Positions 57,333-64,000 of a DNA stretch of 64,000 nucleotides are shown piece after piece (within the stretch, counting starts at the first letter, position 1; each line of letters begins with the position of its first letter). Origin of the DNA: Talpa occidentalis (lineage: Eukaryota; Chordata; Mammalia; Eulipotyphla; Talpidae); the NCBI RefSeq assembly GCF_014898055.3, contig NW_023601754.1, positions 49,655,013 to 49,719,012 on the forward strand, written 5' to 3'. Position numbers and translations under genes: made by a program. The notes beneath the pieces were generated by a model that was given only the letters and a program-made list of their open reading frames with translations, was not told the DNA's origin and did no database searches.

Positions 57333-57578
57333 TGGCCTAGGGGTTAAGTCTCAGCACTATAACCACGACAGCCTGAGTTCAATGCCCAGCCAGGGAGCTG
57401 ACCCACACGGTGCAGCAGACCTCTCCTGTCTTCCCGCTGCTCCGCAGTGCATTTCATCGATCTGCCTGTTCTGCTCCCTACTCCTGTCTCTTATGAATCC
57501 TCACAACCCCCCCCCACCGCACCTCTGGTCTACACCCCAGTTCTTCTAAGCCAAAAAAAAAAAAAAAAGCAGAGAGGC
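57333..57578 (+). mobile_element. SINE truncated at its head by the duplication junction
   Basis: Copy of the SINE at 16236-16500 starting from TGGCCTAGGGG. Its first 14 bases and left target duplication are missing because the receptor exon is fused there. The right duplication AAAGTCACTTT remains at 57579-57589. Confidence 0.88.
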
Positions 57579-57894
57579 AAAGTCACTTTCCCAAATACAC
57601 AGAGCTAGCAAGAGGCAGGTTGAAGTTTTGCAAAGAATTTGGTGTGACCCCAAGTCTGCTAGCTTTTGTTCATGCCCAGCAGCTGTGTCCTGCACTGGTC
57701 TGGTAAGAGATAGTCTTGGGAGGGAAGGGGAGAGCTCACGTTATATCACACCCTGGTCTGTTCTGTGGCTGCCATGCTGTGTGTGGGAGGGGCCAACATC
57801 CCGAGGATCTGAATTCCATCTCTGTTCAAGACGCACGGGCAGTCTGAATCAATATCAACGCATTCTCTGACTGAATATTATGTCAGAATACTGC

Positions 57895-58740
57895 ATGGAG
57901 GCTATTTTGGACTCAGTTTATGCAAACTTGCCAACGGAACACCCTCAAATAGTGAAAGATATGGCTCCCGTAGACTCTGACCATGGTGCTGAAATAAGAA
58001 TCTAATGGCGAGGCCCCAGTCAGCACAGTGGACAGCAACAGCAGAACCCACTCTCCTGGAGTTGGGTACTGCTGGTGCAATAGGGTGGGTGTCTCGTCTG
58101 GGGGGACACTGGGGGTTGTAGTGAGTGATGCCACTTCCATTCCTATCCTTGAATCCTAGACTTGTGAATGAATCGGGATTATTGCAAAACCAGCACATAT
58201 AGTCCATGCTGACTGTGTGTAATATACAGTTGTTCCTTGTAGAGACCCTGGCATCAACCCTGCAAGGTACTGTCACCTCGTTGACACTGTGACAGGGTTT
58301 CTCGTGGGGCTTTCCACTGTTCTGTCAAGCCAGTCCTCAGGACACATGACCAGTGAATCCCATGAGCGTGGGTGCGTTGCCCCACTTTTTTGGGAATTGA
58401 GTTCCTTGGTCAGAAGCAATGCTGTGTGGGATAGCATAGTTGCAAACAAGCTGTTCTATAAGTCTGATGATAGTAGTTTTGGCAGCAGCATTGTGTGTAG
58501 GAGAGAGAAGCGTATATGCAGATTAAGTGTCAATTGCAGTAAGACGAAGCACTGCCCCTTCCATGATGAAGAGTCCATTGTCATCAATCCGCCACTGGGT
58601 GGCTGCCTGATCACTCCTGGGAACGGTGCCACACCAGGGCTCAGGGTGGTCTCTGCTGCTGCAGACTGGACACTCAGTGGTGTCTGTCGCAGGCCAGCCT
58701 GGTGAGTAGAAGTCTATTTTGCTGAGCCTCTGTAACCAGA
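57895..58740 (-). pseudogene. ERV pol (integrase) remnant, copy 2
   Basis: Duplicate of the remnant at 16810-17660, with the same broken integrase segments (S-D-Q-G-T near 58401-58416). It carries a few private substitutions and indels and is not functional. Confidence 0.65.
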
Positions 58741-59593
58741 AGGCTGGAGTTCAGGCCACCTGTCACTGCCAAATGCCAATAAAGTGGAAACAGGAATTGA
58801 ATCTTGAAGATGCTCTTCAATCTGGCAGCCGGTGGCCGGGAAGATGGGTAACACCCTAAAGAAGCCGCCTTCGCATTTCATCTACAGCTGGCTCTTTACA
58901 GTGCGCTGACCAAAGGCAGTCCAGCAGTGGGCAGGCTTCTCTGCTGCCAGGAGCTGGTGATGTCCACCCAGAGTTCCTTATCGCCCTCCTGGACACCTGG
59001 CCTCAGGCTCGGCCCCCGGTGCTGAGGGTGGCCTGCAGATAGCACTGCTCCCCACACCCTCCAGACATGTCCTCGGGCCGGAAAATTAGCTCAGAGCAGA
59101 CAGGCCATAAACAATGGGTGTGCAGATTTCCTACTATGCATTCTCCCTACCCCCCCCCTTATTGAGGTGACATCGGTTTACAACACTGTATATGATTTAG
59201 GGGGTTAGGTTCATACCGCATCAGATGTATGTTTCCATCCCACTCCCACCATCCAAGCACCCAGATTCCTCTACCCTAGACCGTGGCGCCCCCTCAACCT
59301 TTGTTCCCACGCTGTCCCCCCTTCCTTCCAAATATAAATTTCTCTTGTATGTTTGAGCTTCCTCCACACTGCCTGGCCCACAGCTCCCAAAATGCTTGAA
59401 TTTCCTAAGTGTTGACTTTCCTGAGTGAGCAAGGAGTCTTTTGTTACTGCAAATGAGGTGGTTTTAAGTCCCACTTAAGGGTGGAGGCAGATTGCCGGAG
59501 AACCAACCTTGTGATCAGAGGGTTAGTATTTCTCATCCTCCACACCCTGATCTCCTAGGAGGGAAGAAGGGCCGGAGGTTGAATCAATGGCCA

Positions 59594-59607
59594 CTGGACA
59601 ACTATTT
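59594..59607. other. Empty L1 target site in duplicon 2
   Basis: CTGGACAACTATTT present once, followed by AATCATTCTC, exactly the sequence split and duplicated by the L1 in copy 1. Confidence 0.97.
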
Positions 59608-60911
59608 AATCATTCTCATGCCTGAGTTATGATGCCCCCATAAAAATCCAAGAGAAGGAGATTCAGAGAAATCCCAGGCTGGAGACCTTTGGAGAGCTGA
59701 GGACCGTGGTACAGGGGCACAGAGGGTGGTACAGAGAGGGCACAGAGCTCTGCAACATCCCCCGTCCCTTGCCCTGTGCATCTCTTCATCTGGCTCTTCC
59801 TGAGTATGTTCTCTTGTAGCAAGTAAACCAGGGATCTAGCATGTAAATGGCTTTCCTGAGTTCTCTTGAGCCACTCTAGCCAATTAATTGGATGCAAAGA
59901 AGGAGTCATGGAAACTATGGCAGTCTAATTAATACTGGGGTGAAGGAATTCATCAGAGACAGAGTGGAAGACGAAGCAGGTTGACTTATTGAAGTGCCCT
60001 GAAAGGGAGCGGGGTGAGATGGGAGATACACTTTCGCCTGTGAAGAAAGATTTGAGGGTCTCTTGTGTACTCTGTTTTCATGGAACTTTCTAACTTGGGC
60101 ATGGCTTTGCACTAGTTATCTGCTGGGATGTCTGGTCTGGGGCACCGGTCTTCAGTAGGGAATGTGCCCTGGTCCTGCTTCTGCATTCCTGGAGCTGGTC
60201 TGCTGTTTCTGGTGAGGCCTTGGGTCTTATGGCCCGATTTCCGTGGCAACCGTATAGCTTGCCTCTCTATTCAAGCCTCCTGAACTTGCCTGCTGGGCAA
60301 GGAGTGGGGACTTAGTGGGTCCTTGGGGCTACTAGGGGGGTAATTGGCTTCACAGATACCCCCTGAATCACACCCTGATACGGGGCTTCGCCCAGACCAG
60401 GGTGCAGCTGCCCTGGTGGCTGTGACCCCAGAACCTCCCTTGTGGTGGACAGAGAGCAGTTCCCAGGTTCTACTTTTCCTCCCCGCACCAGGCCGCAGTG
60501 TCCAGCCCACGCAGACACCCTGACTCACCCCTGGCGCCTCACGCCCTCTCCCTGACCCGCTGCACTGAACCCGCGGGGCCCGTGGGGTGCAAAGCGACCG
60601 ACCCCTCTTCCTTTCCGCGTCCCTCCGTTATTGGATCTGTCCTCGCTCTTCGCGGTTCCCCCAGAACCGCCCACCGTCTTATTCAGGTATTCGCTGACGC
60701 TCCCTGGCTGCTCACAAAGGTGCCCCAGGCTCTCCCAGCAAAGACACACCGGGACCTGCAGACCACGACTCCGGGCGCCACCGACTGTGCCGTCCAGGAT
60801 GTCGGGTCGCGGCGCCCTGGCTAGGAGAGCCCCGAGTCGCTGTGATGGGAGGTGGGTGTTCACGGGGTCAGACCCTGGACGGCTCGGCTTAAAACGGAAC
60901 CTTACCCGGAG

Positions 60912-60925
60912 CCACGAGGGGGCGC
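60912..60925 (+). promoter_or_regulatory. CTCF-like site, weakened copy
   Basis: CCACGAGGGGGCGC. One core base differs from copy 1 (T to G at the Y position of the consensus), with a nearby 3-4 bp loss (CCGGGGAGCC versus CCGGAGCC). Confidence 0.4.
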
Positions 60926-61015
60926 AAGTGTCTCATGCTCACTGCAAAGAAAAGCTAGAAACCTGTTCCAGAAGGCCTGCTATTAGCGTTCGGTTGTGTT
61001 TTATTGTTTCTAAAA

Positions 61016-61260
61016 AAGGCTTATTTATGTATGCAAGAACTGGGGTGTAAGCCAGAGGTATGGGGGTGAGAGGAGACAGAGTGGGGAGCAGAACAGGTCA
61101 ATCTACCGAAATCCACTGCTGAGGGAAGCAGTGGGGAGACAGGAGAGGTCTGCTGCACCATGTGGGTAGCTCCCTAGCAGGGGATCGAACTCGTGCTGCA
61201 GTGGCTGCGGACAGCTCCATAGTGCTGATGTGTAACCCCTCCCGCCACCAGGGAGGCCCC
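61016..61260 (-). mobile_element. tRNA-derived SINE, copy 2
   Basis: Duplicate of the SINE at 26069-26315. Confidence 0.8.
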
Positions 61261-63571
61261 TCTGTTGCATTTTAAAAGACTATTTAAACATGAAGCCTCA
61301 AAGCAGCTGTTACTATCGTGCAAATACTATTTGGTTCCGTCCAAACACTCCCATCTAGTCCTTGCACACACTCTCCGTGGCACATCTTAATCTTGATTCT
61401 GTTTGGGCCTATCTGGTGGCAGGAGTTGTGTTAGCGTTATCAAGGTGTCGCCAGCCACTGAGGCCTGAGTTCCATCCCAGCCGGGGAGCTGACCCACATG
61501 GCACAGCAGAAAGACTACACAGCAGTGCCCAGTGGCACAAAAACACGCTTCCAGGTGGTTGTGCACTTTGACTTGATCTGATCTCTTACCAAAACCTGGA
61601 GCTGCAGATAAAGTGAACAGCTGATGCTGCTTTAAAGTCAAATTACTCAAAATTTGAGGGACTCAAAAGCAGGATCCTGGTCTAGTCAGGAATCCTCTAT
61701 GGAGTTCCAAAGCGGCTTGCTGAAGAGAGACTGGGCTGTTATTAGCCCTCTCTGAGATCGGAGAGAAGGCGCCCGGAGCTGAGGAGCCAGCTTGGAATGG
61801 GAGCTGAGTGCAGTGTGGTCTCCAACTGGACAACGGAGGGACCAAAGACAACGATATTGTGCGCAAAATGTAAAGAAACGCCAGAGAATTGCTGATCCTC
61901 CCCAGCTGTGCACATTCATCACTGCTTTGTTTCCTGACAAGCACATTTTGCAGCTCCCTTTGAACTGCCCTTTCACTTAAAAACCCACAAAGGCTTCCCT
62001 CCCACCTCACGCCTCCTCAGGAACCACTGGTGGCTTCTACCCTGTTCCACTGAGCCCCGCCCTCTCCCCACGCTCGCTGTGTCCGACACCCCCTCCCCAT
62101 TGCATGCCTTCTGCCCTGGGGACATGGTGTCTGGAGAAGGCGAGAGTCCACCAGAGCGTGGCTGCCACTTCCCTCCTGGGTCTGGGACTCCAGGCTGGTG
62201 TTCCTCTCGGGAAGGGCTGTGCTTGCTGAGCAGGCTGCTCTGCCGCAGACCCAGGCCCGCAGCACGTGAGGCCGCCCTGCCCGGCAGCCATGAGTCCAGA
62301 CCTGCAGGCACTCCCAGTGCTGTCCCTCTTCAGCACATTCCCAGCCTCGGAGTAGCAGTTAAAATTAGGAGGTTCGAGAGTGTGAAACTCCTCCTGTCCC
62401 AGCTCATCCTGTCCCCACTAACCCGCGGGATGCTGACCAGAGCTACAAGAGCTCACCTGGCTAAGGGGGTTGGGGGGCGCCAGGATCCAGAACTGGGGTT
62501 AACAGCCCGCGCTTTCTGAAAAAGCAGAAGTCACAGGTCCTACGTGGGACCCTGGAGAGCAGCCCTTGGAAGGAGCTGTCCTGCCTGCTGCCAGCTCGCG
62601 GGGTGCGGCCTCAGAGCGGGGGCGGCGCCGCCCACCGTGTCCTCTTCCCGCGGTGGCCGCCCAGCTCCGTCCACTCCGCCTCCACGCGGCCCGGGTCGGG
62701 CAGGAAAATCCTCGTGATTCTGAAACTCAGGCCCTGCCCTGCCCTGTTTCGGGGGAGGAAACGGAGTCCTATTTTGCTGTTACCATGTTGGGCTCTTACC
62801 ACCAGCCTTCACAGCTCTTCCTACTGTGCCTTGGCCGTGGGTGCTGTTCACTCATCCCTTATCACAGCTACTTTCAGGGTGACACCCAGTCAGCAACTGT
62901 CTCCCCTAGGACCGCCCACCGGTCTTCTGGGCCGCGCTGTCCTGTCCGTGTGCGCAGACTCTTCCCTGGCGCGCGGAGCGGAGGGTGAATTCTCACCGCT
63001 GCCGTCGGGAGTGGACTTGCCGCCCAGCACCCGCTGCTTGTCTGCCGGGAGCTGCAGCGAGAGCGCGTCGTGCTGCCAACTCGACCATGAGAGACGAGCT
63101 CATGGTGGATGGGGCACCCTCTTTCCTAACTTGTTCTGTCTCTCCCTAAAACCCTAACACACCTGAGACACCCTCCCTGCCCTCCCTGGGGTCTTAGCTG
63201 GATATGGGGTCAGGGAGTGCAGAGTGCACCCCGTGGTGTGGCGCTCAGTCCCCTGCCGTCTCTGAGGGCTGCGAGTGATGAGACAGAGAGGAGGTACTTC
63301 AGGTGTCGCTAAAGGAGAAGGCGGGCACAGGGGACAGGGGGACAGGCCTTCCCACCAGTCCAGGAACCAGGAGCCAGAGCGGTGTCCCCTGGGGCAGCAT
63401 TAGAGAGCACAGGGCCCCAGTGGATGAGGATAGCCAGGGGCAGAGGAGTCTGCAGCCCTGCAGGGAGGGGCAGGTCGGATGGAGAAGGACCCTCCCCACA
63501 TTCACCCGTGTCCTGACGGGAGGTGCCCTGGTCCCCTGTGTGACCTGCGTGTCTCTCTCCCCCATGCCCAG

Positions 63572-63753
63572 CCCCGTGCCCCCAGGACTACACGCTGGGG
63601 AACCTCCTCCGCCTGGGCGTGGCCGCCTTCCTCCTGCTGGTCCTGGGGGTCCTGCTCTTGGAGGCTCTTCACAGCCACAGAAGGACTCGAGATGCTGCGG
63701 GAGGTGGGCCCAGTGGACCCAGAGGCGGACCCATGAATCATTATGACCTTTGA
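63572..63753 (+). pseudogene. Orphan activating-receptor transmembrane exon
   Basis: Open exon: DYTLGNLLRLGVAAFLLLVL with membrane Arg, HSHRRTRDAAGGG tail, last residues MNHYDL, stop TGA 63751-63753. The usual acceptor CAG is CAT here, and the next AG six bases downstream (GCCCAG) would keep the frame. Its Ig exons are absent between 57333 and here; only unit D's broken leader and domain 1 lie upstream. It is therefore classed as part of a non-functional unit, unless it is spliced to exons outside this view. Confidence 0.75.
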
Positions 63754-64000
63754 AAGACAAATTAACTACATAATCAAAGTCATCAAACAAAATCAACTCT
63801 GAGAATTAAAATCATCAAACAAAATCAACCCTAGCCCAGAAAATTTCTCCATTTTGTTATTGAAAAAATAATGGAAGATTCCATGCTCATCTTTAAACAA
63901 TTAGCCCGTATTTTAAGCTTTCATTTGTGCTTAGATTTTGTACAGGTCTATGTGCTGGACTCTGTACAAGTTCGGTTACTCCATGAAAGGTCTGTCTGCT

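Larger units (their letters stand above)
57333..63189 (+). repeat. Segmental duplication, copy 2
   Basis: Matches 16250-29075 in direct orientation. It lacks the L1 (empty site 59594-59607) and 27386-28212 (junction at 62327/62328). At its right end, copy 1 29075 is joined to the 33295 equivalent at 63187-63191, sharing GG. The region 62328-63187 holds no recognised gene. Confidence 0.93.

Overview
The window is nuclear DNA from a placental mammal, from the centromere-distal part of the leukocyte receptor complex (human 19q13.42 equivalent). The evidence is spliced genes with GT/AG introns, CpG islands, MIR and LINE-1 (L1) elements, and the gene order LENG8 (+), LENG9 (-), CDC42EP5 (-), then head-to-tail immunoglobulin-like receptor units of LILR/FCAR type (+). 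A young, abundant tRNA-derived SINE that I cannot assign to a named family points to a non-primate, non-rodent lineage. A bat or other laurasiathere is only a guess.

Layout. 1-3475 holds the last three coding exons and 3' UTR of LENG8. 3570-6552 is a GC-rich block with single-coding-exon LENG9 and CDC42EP5, both on the minus strand, and a perfect CRE palindrome upstream of LENG9. 6553-16224 is CDC42EP5 5' intron/upstream sequence and intergenic DNA, with several microsatellites and a 567-bp AGC/AGT array showing a 51/54-bp higher-order period. 16250-29075 is a segmental duplication whose second copy is at 57333-63189. The first copy contains a full-length L1 with two uninterrupted ORFs and perfect target-site duplications. 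The second copy keeps the empty pre-insertion site.

31297-64000 is an array of receptor units. Unit A (31297-33799) has a leader, two Ig domains and a transmembrane exon, and one visible nonsense codon. Unit B (37138-40062) is similar but carries several lesions, although its transmembrane exon is open. Unit C (45673-49106) has four Ig domains and several frameshifts. Unit D (from 56686) is cut inside its first Ig exon by the segmental-duplication junction. A further transmembrane exon lies at 63572-63753. Every transmembrane exon keeps an arginine at the membrane boundary, typical of activating LILRA/FCAR-type receptors that pair with the FcR gamma chain. No ITIM tail was seen. As assembled, no unit is an intact gene.

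Between units C and D lie a solo LTR (51498-51962) with a 4-bp target-site duplication and a non-coding endogenous retroviral element (52027-56551) with paired LTRs, primer-binding site and polypurine tract. The window therefore records how the receptor cluster has been rebuilt: tandem duplication, a chimeric junction inside a SINE, large deletions between copies, pseudogenisation, and later L1 and LTR insertions. I found no clear novel biochemical system. The strongest signals are the datable intact L1 with its paired empty site, the wholly decayed activating-receptor array, and the structured triplet array.
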